The notes: generated by a model from the letters alone, not told the origin. A stretch of DNA of 64,000 bases from Anaerolineae bacterium (GCA_026645815.1 JAPKMR010000008.1:44338-108337), one strand, 5' to 3'; counted from the stretch's first letter, positions 1 to 10,793 are shown. Program-made: numbers and translations.

Positions 1-617
1 CGGATAGGGAGCTGCGGGGCTTTGTAAAGGTGGAACTACAACCCGGTGAGGAAACCGAAGGTACGCTCACTCTTGAACGTCGCGCCTTTGCTTATTATGA
101 CGCGGGCGTCCGGGATTGGGTGGTTGAGGCTGGCGATTTCGAGATTCTGGTGGGGGCTTCCTCGCGCGATATTCGGCTGACCGCCCTTTTGCACATCGCG
201 ACAGGCAGTGGAATGCCCTCTCCGGTGGATAAGGCTAAACTGGCCTCCTATTACAATCCATCGCAGAATCGCCGTTTTGGCAAGGCCGAATTTGAAACTC
301 TGCTGGGACATCCGGTGCCTGAGAATGTGATGCCGCAAAAAGGCAGTTACGATCTCAATACACCCTTGTGCGAGATGCGTGGCTCATTGATTGGACGGCA
401 GCTTTTCAATTTGTTGGGCAAACAGATGCGCAAGATGGTCGAGGGCAAAGAAGATACCCCCATGGGTATGTTGATGCTCGCCATGGTGAATGAGATGCCA
501 TTGCGCACCATTCTGATGATGGGAGGACCCCTAAACCGGCGTAAACTGGAAGCGTTGTTGCTGATCATCAATGGCCATGTCCTCAAGGGCCTGGCGGCAT
601 TGATCAGGAACAGGTGA
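1..617 (+). CDS. GH3 beta-glucosidase, C-terminal part (5' end outside window)
   Basis: The reading frame is open from base 3 to the TGA at 615-617, so the gene begins left of the window. The first visible residues (RELRGFVKVELQPGEE) are typical of the fibronectin-III-like domain that closes many GH3 beta-glucosidases. This domain covers about the first 65 residues seen. The remaining roughly 130 residues form a Met/Leu-rich tail (NEMPLR, MMGGPLNR) seen in a subset of bacterial GH3 enzymes. No catalytic residue lies in the visible part. The gene is followed after 45 bases by a complete GH3 gene on the same strand, so the two are probably co-transcribed. Family assignment is good, substrate unknown. 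Confidence 0.75.
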   Translation, partial: DRELRGFVKVELQPGEETEGTLTLERRAFAYYDAGVRDWVVEAGDFEILVGASSRDIRLTALLHIATGSGMPSPVDKAKLASYYNPSQNRRFGKAEFETLLGHPVPENVMPQKGSYDLNTPLCEMRGSLIGRQLFNLLGKQMRKMVEGKEDTPMGMLMLAMVNEMPLRTILMMGGPLNRRKLEALLLIINGHVLKGLAALIRNR

Positions 618-662
618 ACTTGAAATCCCAAACACTAATCATATAAGGAGAGAGGTATTCCT

Positions 663-2486
663 ATGACACAATTACCGCCTGAGGCTCCTGTCTTGACGCA
701 GGATGGCATTACTTTTCGTGACCTGAATAAGAATGGCCGTCTGGATGTTTATGAGGACTCGCGCCGTCCGATTGAGGAGCGCGTGGAAGACCTTCTGCGG
801 CAGATGACACTGGAGGAGAAGGTCGGCTTGATGTTCCACAATGTCATCCCGGTAGGGATGGACGGCGAGCTGTTTCATGGGCTGCACTGGATGTGGGAAT
901 ACTCCACCACCCATAATGTGCTCGATTTGATGATGAGCCACTACAACGTGCATGCTCTGCCCGAACCACGGTTGGCCGTCGCCTGGTATAACAAGCTGCA
1001 AAAGCTTGCAGAACGGACGCGCCTGGGCATTCCCATCACCATTTCCTCAGACCCGCGCCACGGCTACAATCAGATGGCAGGGGCATCGGAGGTGACGGAT
1101 GCCTTCTCGCGTTGGCCTGAACCTATCGGTCTGGCGGCGACCAACGACCCAGAGCTGGTGCAGGAATTCGGCGATATCGCCCGGCAGGAGTATCGTGCGG
1201 TGGGCATTTCGGTCGCGTTGCACCCGATGGCGGATCTGGCAACCGAGCCGCGCTGGGCGCGCATTGAGGGCACGTTTGGTGAGGATGCGGAGATCTCCTC
1301 GCGCATGGTCGAAGCCTATGTACATGGCTTTCAGGGTGCGGAGATTGGCCCCGCATCCGTCATTTGTATGACCAAGCACTTCCCCGGTGGTGGCCCGCAG
1401 AAGGAGGGGCACGACCCGCATTTCTCCTATGGTAAAGAGCAGGTCTATCCTGGTGAGAACTTTGACTATCATCTGATTCCCTTTGAGGCGGCTTTCCGCG
1501 CCGGCACCGGTCAGATTATGCCCTATTATGGCCAACCAATCGGCGTGCCGGGAATTGATGAGGTAGGTTTCAGCTATAACAAGCCGGTGATTACGGGCTT
1601 GCTCCGTGGCAAATATGGTTTCGATGGCGTGGTTTGTACTGATTGGAGCCTCATTACCGCGAGAGTGCGTGGCGGCAAGGTGTTTATGGAGGCACGCGCC
1701 TGGGGGGTGGAGCACCTCTCGGACCTTGAGCGGGCAAGGCGACTCCTCGATGCCGGGGTGGATCAATTCGGCGGCGAAGAGCGCCCCGAGTTGATCATCG
1801 AACTGGTTCAGAGCGGGCAGCTCAGTGAGGCGCGCATTGATGTCTCGGCGCGCCGCCTGTTGCGAGATAAGTTCCGCCTGGGCTTGTTCGACCATCCCTA
1901 TCTTGATCCCGAAGTATCCGCAGAGATTGTGGGTAACCCAACCTTCCGAGAGGCGGGTGCGCGTGCGCAGCGCAAGTCGCTGGTGCTGCTCAAACGTGGA
2001 GCGCTGCCCCTTGTTGGGCGCCCCAAGGTCTACGTTGAGGGCTATCAGCCCGAATCCCTGGCGCCTTACGCGGATGTGGTAGCGTCCCCTGAGGCAGCAG
2101 ATTTCGCGTTGCTGCGCCTGGTCACGCCCTATCAGACGATCGGTGAAGGCTTCTCCGCCATTTTCCACTACGATGATCTGGACTTCAAAAGCCCCGAAAA
2201 AGAACGCTTGCTGCAGCTGATGGCGCAGATTCCAGCCATCGTCTCCATTCACCTTGATCGTCCTGCCGTGATTCCTGAGATAGCCGAAGCTTGCGCAGGA
2301 TTGATCGGCAGCTTTGGGGCGGAAGATACGGCGGTACTGGATGTGATTTTCGGTCGCTGGAACCCAACCGGCAAATTGCCCTTTGAATTGCCTCGTTCTA
2401 TGGAAGCGGTGAAGGCCCAGAAATCGGATGTCCCCTGCGATAGCGGCGACCCGCTGTTCCCCTTTGGTTTTGGGCTGAATTACTGA
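663..2486 (+). CDS. GH3 family beta-glycosidase
   Basis: A 607-residue retaining exo-beta-glycosidase expected to release a terminal sugar (glucose, xylose or similar) from beta-linked oligosaccharides. The N-terminus (FRDLNKNGRLDVYED, then MTLEEKVGLMF) is the usual start of a two-domain GH3. The nucleophile is the Asp in VVCTDW at residue 327. The protein stops just after PFGFGLNY, so it has the barrel and alpha/beta sandwich but lacks the fibronectin-like domain carried by its neighbour. There is no signal peptide, which suggests intracellular action. The ATG is preceded by an AGGAGAG ribosome site. It lies 45 bases after another GH3 gene and converges on the large minus-strand operon. Confidence 0.88.
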   Translation: MTQLPPEAPVLTQDGITFRDLNKNGRLDVYEDSRRPIEERVEDLLRQMTLEEKVGLMFHNVIPVGMDGELFHGLHWMWEYSTTHNVLDLMMSHYNVHALPEPRLAVAWYNKLQKLAERTRLGIPITISSDPRHGYNQMAGASEVTDAFSRWPEPIGLAATNDPELVQEFGDIARQEYRAVGISVALHPMADLATEPRWARIEGTFGEDAEISSRMVEAYVHGFQGAEIGPASVICMTKHFPGGGPQKEGHDPHFSYGKEQVYPGENFDYHLIPFEAAFRAGTGQIMPYYGQPIGVPGIDEVGFSYNKPVITGLLRGKYGFDGVVCTDWSLITARVRGGKVFMEARAWGVEHLSDLERARRLLDAGVDQFGGEERPELIIELVQSGQLSEARIDVSARRLLRDKFRLGLFDHPYLDPEVSAEIVGNPTFREAGARAQRKSLVLLKRGALPLVGRPKVYVEGYQPESLAPYADVVASPEAADFALLRLVTPYQTIGEGFSAIFHYDDLDFKSPEKERLLQLMAQIPAIVSIHLDRPAVIPEIAEACAGLIGSFGAEDTAVLDVIFGRWNPTGKLPFELPRSMEAVKAQKSDVPCDSGDPLFPFGFGLNY

Positions 2487-2546
2487 CGTTTGACACGCAA
2501 ATTGGAGAGAGCGCCGGGGCGATAGCGAAGGATGCTTCCTCAAGCC

Positions 2547-2581
2547 AAATGGGGCGCGGCGCAAACTGCCGTGCCCCATTT
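2547..2581. terminator. Hairpin between convergent GH3 and phosphorylase genes
   Basis: Arms 2547-2560 and 2568-2581 pair at 13 of 14 positions around a 7-base loop. The stem begins with AAAT and ends with ATTT, so it can end transcripts from both sides. It lies in the 115-bp gap between two converging stop codons. Confidence 0.65.
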
Positions 2582-2601
2582 GTGTCCTGGAGTTTCAGTT
2601 T

Positions 2602-4068
2602 TTACACGCGGATGCCTTGGAGCATTCCTGTCTCGTCTGTATAGTGGATAGTCGTCTCAGTAGTCACGAGGTTTACATACAGCTCGCAGGTTGCGCCTGC
2701 GTTATGCCAGGCGAGACGCAGTTCGCTTTCCGAGCTCGGTAGCACGCCGAATGTGCCCCCAAAAGCCGGGTGGGTGTTGCGGAAGCGTAATAGCGCCATC
2801 AACCGCTGGACTACAGGACGTTGTACGGCGTGTTCGATTTCCTCACGGCTGTAATTGTGCCGGTTGATGGCGCGGCGCTCGGCAGTAGCCGTCACTGCCG
2901 CAGCGTCGTTTTCTCCTGCCAGCAGACCCACATAGTAGATTTGTGGAATGCCCGGCGCGAAGCATTGGATGGAGCGCGCTGCCAGATAGGCATCGTCATC
3001 GGCATCCAGCGCGGAGTAGTAAGTGATATTTACCTGGTGTGCATCAAACCCGGGATGCGTTACATCCGCTTCCATCAGGCGGCTGAGGTTGGCGCCGCGC
3101 TCTAGCAGGCGTTCCACAGTCGCCTGCGCTTCGCTTGCTTCGAGAATGCCGTCAAGGTCGGGTTGGACGGGAATGCCATCATGGCAATCCAGCATCGTGA
3201 ATTGCCGCCGTGGGCACACGCGAAGGTGTTGCTGCAAAATGCGACTGGAGCGGTTGAACAGAGTGTGCAGCACCAGGAATGGCAAAACGAAGTTGTAGAC
3301 CCAGTATTGGTGTGCGGCTAACCGTGCTTGAATCTGTGCTCGCGCGTGAACCTCCGGCAGCAGCATGAGACCGATTTCTTCCGCGTAGCTGCGGAGCCAT
3401 GCGAGGAAGTCGTAAATCTCGGGTTCTACGAAGAAGCAGTTTGTACCGGGCTTTTTGATCACGAAACCAACCGCATCAAGTCGTACGATGCTGATGCTCT
3501 GCGCTCGTAAATGGCGCAGCAAATCCATGAGCAGTTGCCGGGTGCGCGGGGCATTGACATCCAGATCAATCTGCTCAGAGTTATCGCGCGGCCCAAATGT
3601 GGTCCACAATCGCTCAACCGCACCGGTCTCCTCAATCACGAATTCTGAGAAGGGGTCCTGTGGGCGACGCAGGAAAATGCGGGCAACATCTGCCGGGTCA
3701 GGATTGCCATCGCGCCAGATTTTGTCCAGCGTGAGGAAGAGCTCTGCAGTTTCAGAGCGCCGCCCCCGGCGTAGAAAATCCTGGAAATGGGGCGAGTGTC
3801 TGGAGATATGGTTGACCATAAGATCAGCGGCGAGCTGATAACGCTCCCCGAGGTTGCGGATATCATCCCAGTCGCCAAATTGCGGCGCCACTTCTTTGTA
3901 CGTGATGGGGGCAAAGCCTCGATCTCCAGAAGAGGGGTAGAAGGGCAAAATGTGGATGCCGCCAAATAGCCCGCTCAGAGGACCTTTCAAGACCTCCGCA
4001 AGCGCGCGTAAATTGCCTCCGAGAGAATCTGGGTATGTGATGAGCTGTGCTTGATTGCGTAGGCTCAC
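2602..4068 (-). CDS. GH13_18 sucrose-phosphorylase-type glycoside phosphorylase
   Basis: A 488-residue enzyme of the sucrose phosphorylase group, close to the 490-500 residues usual there. Such enzymes split sucrose or a related alpha-glucoside with phosphate to give alpha-glucose 1-phosphate. Visible motifs are the catalytic Asp in IVRLDAV (D198), the acid/base Glu in LLPEVH (E239), the transition-state Asp in LDCHDGIP (D297) and the family-typical [11 protein letters not shown] near the C-terminus. Relatives act on sucrose, sucrose 6'-phosphate, glucosylglycerol or glucosylglycerate, and the acceptor cannot be read from sequence. It starts with GTG overlapping the stop of the GH5 gene (GTGA) and is the last gene of the long minus-strand operon. 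Confidence 0.82.
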   Translation of the reverse strand: MSLRNQAQLITYPDSLGGNLRALAEVLKGPLSGLFGGIHILPFYPSSGDRGFAPITYKEVAPQFGDWDDIRNLGERYQLAADLMVNHISRHSPHFQDFLRRGRRSETAELFLTLDKIWRDGNPDPADVARIFLRRPQDPFSEFVIEETGAVERLWTTFGPRDNSEQIDLDVNAPRTRQLLMDLLRHLRAQSISIVRLDAVGFVIKKPGTNCFFVEPEIYDFLAWLRSYAEEIGLMLLPEVHARAQIQARLAAHQYWVYNFVLPFLVLHTLFNRSSRILQQHLRVCPRRQFTMLDCHDGIPVQPDLDGILEASEAQATVERLLERGANLSRLMEADVTHPGFDAHQVNITYYSALDADDDAYLAARSIQCFAPGIPQIYYVGLLAGENDAAAVTATAERRAINRHNYSREEIEHAVQRPVVQRLMALLRFRNTHPAFGGTFGVLPSSESELRLAWHNAGATCELYVNLVTTETTIHYTDETGMLQGIRV

Positions 4069-5504
4069 GGTTCGTGGACCTTGTTCAGGCGTGCGCGCAG
4101 TACCTTCATGAGCGCGGTATGTGGAATGCAGTTCTTGAAGGCGAATGCTGCGAGCAGGTCATCAAGCTGTGTTTCCGTCATGCTTGCGAACAAGTGTGCA
4201 AAGGTGGGTTGCATCAGCTGTGCAATATAGCCCGAGAGGGTTGCCTGTGCCAGATAAGCCTCATTGGCTTGGGGATCAATGAGCGGATCGTTGAGTACCG
4301 CCTCCACGCAACGCGCGAGCGTGCGGACTTGTTCTCGTACTGGGGTGCTGGGTAACCAGCCCATCCAGAAATCGACGCCTAGTTCGCGTTTGGCTTCTAA
4401 TAGCTGCGCCGTCCGCTGCATAAAGGCGGATTGGGGGTTGACGGTAACCCAGCCCATCACGCCTACATCTTTGTAGGTCCACATGGTCCAATGAATTCGA
4501 TGGGCATTGAAGACCTCGAGTTGATCGTCCAGGGCTTGTACCCGGTCCGGGATTTCTTCCGCTGGTCCATTGTAGACGGCTCCAAACTCGCCAACCCATA
4601 ACGGTACAGTGTGACGTTGGGCAAATTGGGTCCCTTGCCGGGTGAGGAGCACCGTCTCCTGGTAGGCGCGATTCCATTGCTGTCCACCAAAAGTGCCGGG
4701 GTAGGGACCTGGTCCAAAGCCGGCGGCGGTGTAGTTGTGGCTGCTGTAGACCAGGTTGGCAGCAAAGGGCGCCTCTAGCCCATCGAAGCGGGTGGAAAAA
4801 TAATCGCCTTCCAGGAAAATGATGTGTTCTGTATCAATGGTGCGGATGGCTTCCACGGTGCGCCGGTAGATGCGGTTGATGCTATCCCAATCTGTGGCGT
4901 ACGTATTGCTGAAGCGACCGCCGGGGGCGTTGTTTACCGGTTCGTTCATCAGATTGTAACCCGCGATGGCGGGATTGCCTTTGTAGTGGCGTGCAAATTC
5001 CTGCCATAGGGCGATAAAACGCTCCTGAAAGTGTGGGTGTTGCCAGAAAAGACTGTGCCGGCTACTGTTATCCGAATGCCAATCGGTGTTCTGCCAGCCC
5101 TGGACCGCGTGCAGGTCAATGATGGCATAGAGTCCGTGCCGTGCGCACCATTCGATGGCGCGGTCCAGGCGAGCAAACCCTGCTTCCAGATATTCAAAGG
5201 GCTGTGCATCATCCTCAAAGTGCCGGTAGTTGACGGACAATCTCACTACCGTTGCGCCCAGTGATTTCATGAACGCAATGTCAGCTTCGTCAAGGAAATA
5301 ATCCAACCAGCGCTCAAAGAAAAACTGCGCCTTTTCCGGTCCTAGAATTTGCGCGAAGGTGCGGCGTAGGGAGTGCTCAGCGCCGGGGTAGCCATTGATG
5401 AAGTTTTCCATGTTCATCCAACCCCCGACACATGCGCCGCGCAGCATCACGGGCGCGCCTTGTGCATCCACAATCTGGTTATCTTTTACCTGTAATAAGT
5501 CCAT
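4065..5504 (-). CDS. GH5 family beta-glycosidase
   Basis: A 479-residue GH5 (cellulase family) retaining glycosidase. The acid/base Glu is in NLMNEPVNN (E188) and the nucleophile is in WVGEFGAV (E306). The N-terminal pattern ([14 protein letters not shown]) resembles exo-beta-1,3-glucanases and related GH5 beta-glucosidases more than endo-cellulases. No signal peptide is visible, so it probably acts on imported oligosaccharides. About 120 residues after the barrel (from roughly residue 360) resemble no domain I recognise. It is preceded by the aldolase gene with a 53-base gap and overlaps the following phosphorylase by 4 bases. Confidence 0.82.
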   Translation of the reverse strand: MDLLQVKDNQIVDAQGAPVMLRGACVGGWMNMENFINGYPGAEHSLRRTFAQILGPEKAQFFFERWLDYFLDEADIAFMKSLGATVVRLSVNYRHFEDDAQPFEYLEAGFARLDRAIEWCARHGLYAIIDLHAVQGWQNTDWHSDNSSRHSLFWQHPHFQERFIALWQEFARHYKGNPAIAGYNLMNEPVNNAPGGRFSNTYATDWDSINRIYRRTVEAIRTIDTEHIIFLEGDYFSTRFDGLEAPFAANLVYSSHNYTAAGFGPGPYPGTFGGQQWNRAYQETVLLTRQGTQFAQRHTVPLWVGEFGAVYNGPAEEIPDRVQALDDQLEVFNAHRIHWTMWTYKDVGVMGWVTVNPQSAFMQRTAQLLEAKRELGVDFWMGWLPSTPVREQVRTLARCVEAVLNDPLIDPQANEAYLAQATLSGYIAQLMQPTFAHLFASMTETQLDDLLAAFAFKNCIPHTALMKVLRARLNKVHEP

Positions 5505-5557
5505 GCGACTCCTTTGAGAACTGAGATAGGTTGCCTGTGATGGCCAACTTGCTGGAA

Positions 5558-6493
5558 TTAATCCACACCGCCGCTGGTTTCACCGCTCGTATTACCTATG
5601 CCGCCGCGCCGTTGCACGGGGGGGCTGCGGAAGACGCCTGTGCCGGAGATACGTCCGCTCGCCCCAAAGAGGCGCAATTTCTCGCGCACCCGTTCTTTTA
5701 CCGCTTCGCGCGCAGGCGTGAACAGCTTGCGGAAATCCACTTCGGCGGGTTCCGCTTGCATGGCATCCCGCAAAGCATCCACAAAGGCTTGTTTCAGATA
5801 GGTCGAGACATTCACTTTGCAGACGCCGTAGGCAATCGCCTCCAGGATGCTTTCGTGTTTGACGCCCGAGGAGCCATGCAGCACCAGCGGAATTGCGACC
5901 TGTTCGCTGATGGTGCGCACGCGGTCAATATCGAGCTCCGCGTGCCTATCGGTCATGGCGTGGATGGAGCCTATAGCTACTGCAAGTGAATCACAGCCGG
6001 TGCGCTGTACGAAATCCGCCGCCTCATCCGGTTCGGTCATCGCGTTGGCGACTTCTCTGGCTGTGACGCCAGTTTGCAGGACTTTGCCCAATTCGGCTTC
6101 CACCGGAATGCCGGCGCTGTGCGCCATTTGCACGACCTGCGTGGTGATGGTGATGTTTTCCTCATAAGGCAACCGTGAGCCATCGAACATCAGCGAGGTG
6201 AACCCGGTGCGCAATGCATGGACATTCTGCGCAAAGCTGATCCCGTGATCCAGGTGCAGCACGACCGGGATATCCACTTCCTCAGCGAGGGTGCGAACCA
6301 TGGCTGCGGGCAGTGTCAACCCGGCATACAAGATAGTCGGTCCGCTGACCTGGAGGATTACCGGTGCACGTTCCTCCTCTGCTGCCTCGATGATGGCTTG
6401 CAGAATTTCCATGTTATCGGCGTTAAAAGCGCCGACGGCGAATCTTGCTTCTCGTGCGTATTGCAGTACTTCTGTGCTTCGTACCAGTGGCAT
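5558..6493 (-). CDS. Class II fructose-bisphosphate aldolase family protein
   Basis: A 311-residue zinc-dependent ketose-bisphosphate aldolase (Fba/GatY/KbaY family). Members split fructose 1,6- or tagatose 1,6-bisphosphate into dihydroxyacetone phosphate and glyceraldehyde 3-phosphate. Metal and catalytic residues are visible in VVLHLDHG (H80, D82, H83) and in the later VLHGSSG. The start is set by the ribosome site: AGGAGG sits 5 bases before the ATG at 6493, and a GTG two codons upstream lies inside that site. Its place between glycosidase genes suggests it feeds released sugars into triose phosphates. The exact ketose cannot be decided. Confidence 0.82.
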   Translation of the reverse strand: MPLVRSTEVLQYAREARFAVGAFNADNMEILQAIIEAAEEERAPVILQVSGPTILYAGLTLPAAMVRTLAEEVDIPVVLHLDHGISFAQNVHALRTGFTSLMFDGSRLPYEENITITTQVVQMAHSAGIPVEAELGKVLQTGVTAREVANAMTEPDEAADFVQRTGCDSLAVAIGSIHAMTDRHAELDIDRVRTISEQVAIPLVLHGSSGVKHESILEAIAYGVCKVNVSTYLKQAFVDALRDAMQAEPAEVDFRKLFTPAREAVKERVREKLRLFGASGRISGTGVFRSPPVQRRGGIGNTSGETSGGVD

Positions 6494-6577
6494 GAGCACC
6501 TCCTGGAATTGATGTCTGAGTTGGTGTGAGCGAATCAGTATGTGCAGAAGTCAGGGAGGCGAAATCCAAGCGCAACC

Positions 6578-9500
6578 CTACATCCACACCATGAACGTTT
6601 TGATCTCGTATGGCGCGATAGCAAAGGTGAGCGTGTTTCCCTCGATGATTACCGGCGTTTCTTGCTTTTCCATTAAATTACATTCCACTGCGCGATGTAT
6701 GGGCATCCCAAAACGCAATCGCACTGCCGGGTTGCGAAATTGCTTGGTCTCGTAGACGCGCACGACCCATGCCGTCGTGCTCAGCGAGTCTTCATACTCT
6801 GCCTTCTTGAGCGTCTCCAGAATGACATGGTCGGTATCGAGTGTGGCGAGTGCCATAGCCGGTGGCAGGTCCCCAGGTTGTTCTTGTGGAATCACGGTCG
6901 CGTGCAGTGGTGCGTTGAGCGCATAACCCTGTGGAATCACAGCGCTGGTGCGCCAATCGCTGGCATGTGGCAGCAGGCTATAGGTGAAGTAGTGCTCGCC
7001 CAGATCGGCTTCCGGGTCCGGGTCAATCGGCGATTTGATGAGCGTAAGCCGCAAGACATTGTCATGCACATCGTGTCCGTATTTGCAGTCGTTGAGCAGT
7101 GCCACGCCGTAGTTGCCCTCGGAAAGATCTACCCACTTGTGGGCGGGAACCTCGAAGCGCGCTGCATCCCAACTAGTGTTGCGGTGCGTGGGGCGTTCCA
7201 GATTCCCGAACTGAATATCGTACGTGGCGTGGGTGGCGCGCACATTGACTGGAAAGGCGACTTTGAGCAACGTCTGCCGTTCCCGCCAGATGACCTTGGT
7301 GCGGAAGTCAATCCGGGGATGTCGCGCGTAGAGGCTTAGCCTCTGGGTGATGAGGGATTCTCCATAGCGCCAGCATAACCGCAGACTGCCACGCACTGGG
7401 CCTGTTTCCTCAACGATTACCTCCACTAGTTCTGTGACCTCGCATTGTTTCTCTTCATAGTAAAGGTCAATATCCCAGGCATCACCGGTGAGAGGCTTGT
7501 CCTCGAAGATTTGTAGCACGTTGCCGCGCGTGCCTGGTGCAAGCACTTCTCGGGCATTGACTTTGTCGAAGAGCGAGGTGATTTGTCCCTGTGCGTTGAG
7601 CGTGAGGCGATAGAAGGCGTTTTCCAATTTCTCCGGTGTGACGCTCATTGGTCCCGCAGCTAGCGCCGGCATAGCGTGTTCATCTGCTAGAGGATAGATG
7701 CGATAGCCCAGTGCGGGCACGGCGAGACTATCCACCAGCAGCAGCGCTTTGCCGTCTTCTTCGACCCGTTGCAGGGGGAGTGCCTCGCCCTGCGGACCGA
7801 GAATGGCCTTGTCTTCAAAAACACTGTCTACTTCCAGAGTGGCAACATCATCGCGTTGCTGCCCCAATGTGTTGAAGACCACCAACGCCGGACCAGAGGT
7901 GGGAATCCGCGCGCACAAGCGTTCCTGCGCCCGCTTTAGCACCGCCTCGCCCAGTGAGAAAATCCAGGCATAATCCTCACGGCAATCCTCATAGACTGCA
8001 TGAATGGAAGAACCGGGGAGAATATCGTGGAATTGATTCCGTAGCAGGTGTTCCCAACCCTGGCGCAACTCTGCCTGTGGGTACGCTGCTGCACCGGTCA
8101 CAATGTCCGCCAGTGCGCTGAGCGCTTCCGCATCGTGATATAGCACTTCTGCTTTGCGGTTCGCCCGCTTGATGAAGCCTTGCGAGGTGTAGGTGCCGCG
8201 ATGCAATTCCAGATAGAGTTCACCATCCCAGACCAGAAGACTCTTTCCGCCCATCCGTTGCTGAAGTCGCTCGAAATACGATTCCACAGCGCCCATCTGT
8301 ACCCGAGGCATTCCGGGCAGATTTGCCAGCACCCGCGCGGTTTCCAACATCTCGCGGGTTGGTCCTCCGCCCCCGTCGCCCCAACCAAAAGAGAGCAACA
8401 ACTCATCATTGAGCGCTTTTTGCTGGTATTGATCCCAAGTGCCTTTCACATCGAAGGGCGTTAGCTGTCCGATGTAGGTAAAGCCTTTTTGGTCTGGCGC
8501 GGGTGTGGTACCAAAATGCGCCAATACCTCGGTGCCGTCAATACCACGCCAGCGAAAAGTATCATAAGGGAAGCGATTGAATTGGTTCCAGCTGAGTTTG
8601 ACTGTCATAAAACTGGTTATCCCGCTGCGCTGCATCAGTTGTGGCAGTACCGCAGAATAGCCGAAGACATCGGGCATCCACAGCACCGTTGTCCGCTGTC
8701 CCAGGTGGCGTTCGATAGCCTCTTTTCCGAGTAGAAATTGCCGCACCAGCGATTCACCGCCAGGCAGGTTAGTATCCGCTTCTACCCACAGTGCGCCGGT
8801 GATCTCAAAACGCCCCTCATCCACGCGCGCCTTGACCTCAGCATAGAGTTCAGGGTAGCGTTCTTCAAGCAATTTGAAGAGCTGCGGCGTGGAGTGCATG
8901 TAGACATACTCTGGATATTGCCGCATGAGGTTGAGAACGGTGGCAAACGTGCGAGAAGCCTTCTCGATAGTGGCATCCAGCTGCCAGAGCCACGCGAGAT
9001 CAATGTGCGAGTGTCCTACCACGGTGATGGTGGGTTTGAGGGCGTCGCTCTGCCCTAGCGCTGCGAGTGCTTTTTGCAGCACGCGCCTGGCCTCGATGAT
9101 TGAATCGTAGAAGGCATTCGAGCGTGGATAGGCAAAATCAATGACGTGGAAGGCACTGTCGAGTGCTTCCAGCAATCGCAGGCGGCGTAGGTCATTGGGG
9201 TCCAACTCTTTTACGGATTTGAGCACCGTGTCTGCAACCACATAGAACTGCTCGGTTGCCTCATCAATGCGCACCAGCTCGGCGAGCTTGAAATGGCGCC
9301 GTGCTGGTGGAGCGAGAACGCCGCTCCACGCCTTGAGTGCGAGTGTCAGTTGCCCTTGCGCTACCATCTCCGGAGGGAGCACAGCCTCCTCATGCCAGAC
9401 ATCAATGCCCTGTAACGGAGCGCCATTCACGTAGAGTAGCGTCTCGGCGGTGGATTTCCCCCCATCGCGAGGCCCCACCAAAAAACGTAGCGCAACTTTT

Positions 9501-9775
9501 GCCTGCCGCCACGCTTCCGGCACGGTGACGACGGCTCGAAACCAGGCGGTGATATCGTAGCCGCCCCAGGTCTGCCCGACGGCAAAATCTGTCCAGGCGC
9601 TATCATCGAAGTCGGGGGTGCGTGCTGCCTCCAGTGCTGCGACTTCGAGGCCCTCGGGTGGGATGGAATAGGGATATTGCAGCATGCGGAATCGCGGAAT
9701 GGGCTGGGCCTCACGGTAAATTGCCGCATGGATTTCGGGAAGTTGGTGTTCGATTTTTTCGATGGTGAATGCCAT
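6578..9775 (-). CDS. GH38 alpha-mannosidase (long form)
   Basis: A 1065-residue GH38 retaining alpha-mannosidase of the cytosolic/vacuolar type, within the usual 1000-1080 residues. A beta-rich N-terminal domain covers about residues 1-245. The catalytic barrel starts with the zinc site VGHSHIDLAWLWQ (H257, D259), and the nucleophile Asp is in MPDVFGY (D369). The second half is the large beta-sandwich region usual for the family. No signal peptide is seen. It hydrolyses terminal alpha-mannosyl residues, probably from imported oligosaccharides. It differs in size and N-terminus from the second GH38 of the operon (17113-19575), so the two probably have different linkage preferences. Confidence 0.9.
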   Translation of the reverse strand: MAFTIEKIEHQLPEIHAAIYREAQPIPRFRMLQYPYSIPPEGLEVAALEAARTPDFDDSAWTDFAVGQTWGGYDITAWFRAVVTVPEAWRQAKVALRFLVGPRDGGKSTAETLLYVNGAPLQGIDVWHEEAVLPPEMVAQGQLTLALKAWSGVLAPPARRHFKLAELVRIDEATEQFYVVADTVLKSVKELDPNDLRRLRLLEALDSAFHVIDFAYPRSNAFYDSIIEARRVLQKALAALGQSDALKPTITVVGHSHIDLAWLWQLDATIEKASRTFATVLNLMRQYPEYVYMHSTPQLFKLLEERYPELYAEVKARVDEGRFEITGALWVEADTNLPGGESLVRQFLLGKEAIERHLGQRTTVLWMPDVFGYSAVLPQLMQRSGITSFMTVKLSWNQFNRFPYDTFRWRGIDGTEVLAHFGTTPAPDQKGFTYIGQLTPFDVKGTWDQYQQKALNDELLLSFGWGDGGGGPTREMLETARVLANLPGMPRVQMGAVESYFERLQQRMGGKSLLVWDGELYLELHRGTYTSQGFIKRANRKAEVLYHDAEALSALADIVTGAAAYPQAELRQGWEHLLRNQFHDILPGSSIHAVYEDCREDYAWIFSLGEAVLKRAQERLCARIPTSGPALVVFNTLGQQRDDVATLEVDSVFEDKAILGPQGEALPLQRVEEDGKALLLVDSLAVPALGYRIYPLADEHAMPALAAGPMSVTPEKLENAFYRLTLNAQGQITSLFDKVNAREVLAPGTRGNVLQIFEDKPLTGDAWDIDLYYEEKQCEVTELVEVIVEETGPVRGSLRLCWRYGESLITQRLSLYARHPRIDFRTKVIWRERQTLLKVAFPVNVRATHATYDIQFGNLERPTHRNTSWDAARFEVPAHKWVDLSEGNYGVALLNDCKYGHDVHDNVLRLTLIKSPIDPDPEADLGEHYFTYSLLPHASDWRTSAVIPQGYALNAPLHATVIPQEQPGDLPPAMALATLDTDHVILETLKKAEYEDSLSTTAWVVRVYETKQFRNPAVRLRFGMPIHRAVECNLMEKQETPVIIEGNTLTFAIAPYEIKTFMVWM

Positions 9776-9812
9776 GGTTGTGGTATCTCCTAAAAACGGT
9801 TTTTCGAGTTAC

Positions 9813-10793
9813 CTATCGTTCCTCTGTTACAGCGCTTTTCAGAGCCAGGGCTGCGACTGCGAGTCCGGCATAATCCCCCACTTGCTCACCCAGTCCGGCA
9901 GGGACAATCTGGCAGGCAGCAAGCGCATGAGGGTGTGCCTCAGCGCGCAGTACCTCTAGGACGGCGGATTCCAGCAACTCCCGTTGGCGCCCATAGATGC
10001 TGCCGATGACGATGCGTTCGGGGTTGAGGATATCCACCAGCAGCGCCAACCCTTGCCCCAACCGTTGTGCTACCGCAGCGAAAATCTCCCGCGCCAGAGC
10101 ATCGCCCGCCTGCGCGGCTATGCCAACGCTCTCGGCGGTGATGGCGGGGAGCATTTCCAGGGTGGGGCAAAAAGCGGGCGACCGTCCTTCCTGAATCGCC
10201 ACGAGCGCGCGTTGTTGCGCCCAACGGGCGATTCCGCCGCCGCTACAGAATCCCTCAAAGGACCCGTGCTTGCCGTAGCCCAGGGGTCCTGTCTCTGCAA
10301 GCCGAACATGCCCTACTTCGCCTGCCATATCGCTCGCACCGACATAGAGGCGTCCATCGAGGATCAGCCCAGCGCCCATTCCCGTGCCAAAGGTCAGGAA
10401 GATCATGCTGCGGCAACCCCGCCCGGCGCCCCATTGCCACTCTGCCAGGGCGCAAGCATTGGCGTCATTCTGCAACATTGCCGGCGCATTGAAGCGCTTG
10501 CGGAACGGGGTAACACCATCAATGCGATCCCAACCCGGCAGGTTTGGCGGCGAGAGGATCAGACCTCGCGCGCTATCGAGAGGTCCGCCACAGCTGATAC
10601 CGATCGCAGTGAGCCTGCGCCCCTTGAGAATCTCTTCGAGTGCGTCGCATAGCGCACATAGAGTGGCTGCGGGGGTGGGCGGCGTGGGGAAGCGCTGCTT
10701 TTCGAGCAAGTTTAGCTCTGCGCCTTCGCGCTCTCCCAGGCAGACGGCGCACTTGGTTCCCCCAATATCAATCCCGGCTAGCAGGTCGCTCAC
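9813..10793 (-). CDS. ROK family sugar kinase
   Basis: A 326-residue ROK protein. The phosphate-binding start GIDIGGTK, the catalytic region LQNDANACALAEW and the loop FGTGMGAGLIL are clear. There is no N-terminal DNA-binding domain, so it is an enzyme and not a ROK repressor. The Cys-rich zinc motif of classical ROK kinases (CxCGxxGC) is absent. A GKHGSFEGFCSG stretch stands in its place, as in other zinc-poor members. The likely reaction is ATP-dependent phosphorylation of a free hexose (glucose, mannose or N-acetylmannosamine-like). It starts with GTG overlapping the end of the SIS gene (GTGA). Confidence 0.82.
   Translation of the reverse strand: MSDLLAGIDIGGTKCAVCLGEREGAELNLLEKQRFPTPPTPAATLCALCDALEEILKGRRLTAIGISCGGPLDSARGLILSPPNLPGWDRIDGVTPFRKRFNAPAMLQNDANACALAEWQWGAGRGCRSMIFLTFGTGMGAGLILDGRLYVGASDMAGEVGHVRLAETGPLGYGKHGSFEGFCSGGGIARWAQQRALVAIQEGRSPAFCPTLEMLPAITAESVGIAAQAGDALAREIFAAVAQRLGQGLALLVDILNPERIVIGSIYGRQRELLESAVLEVLRAEAHPHALAACQIVPAGLGEQVGDYAGLAVAALALKSAVTEER

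Noticed and set aside
1047..2579. 510-residue open frame antisense to the GH3 gene
   Set aside because: It lies wholly opposite a gene with clear catalytic motifs, has no domain pattern and no ribosome site. It is a by-product of codon bias.
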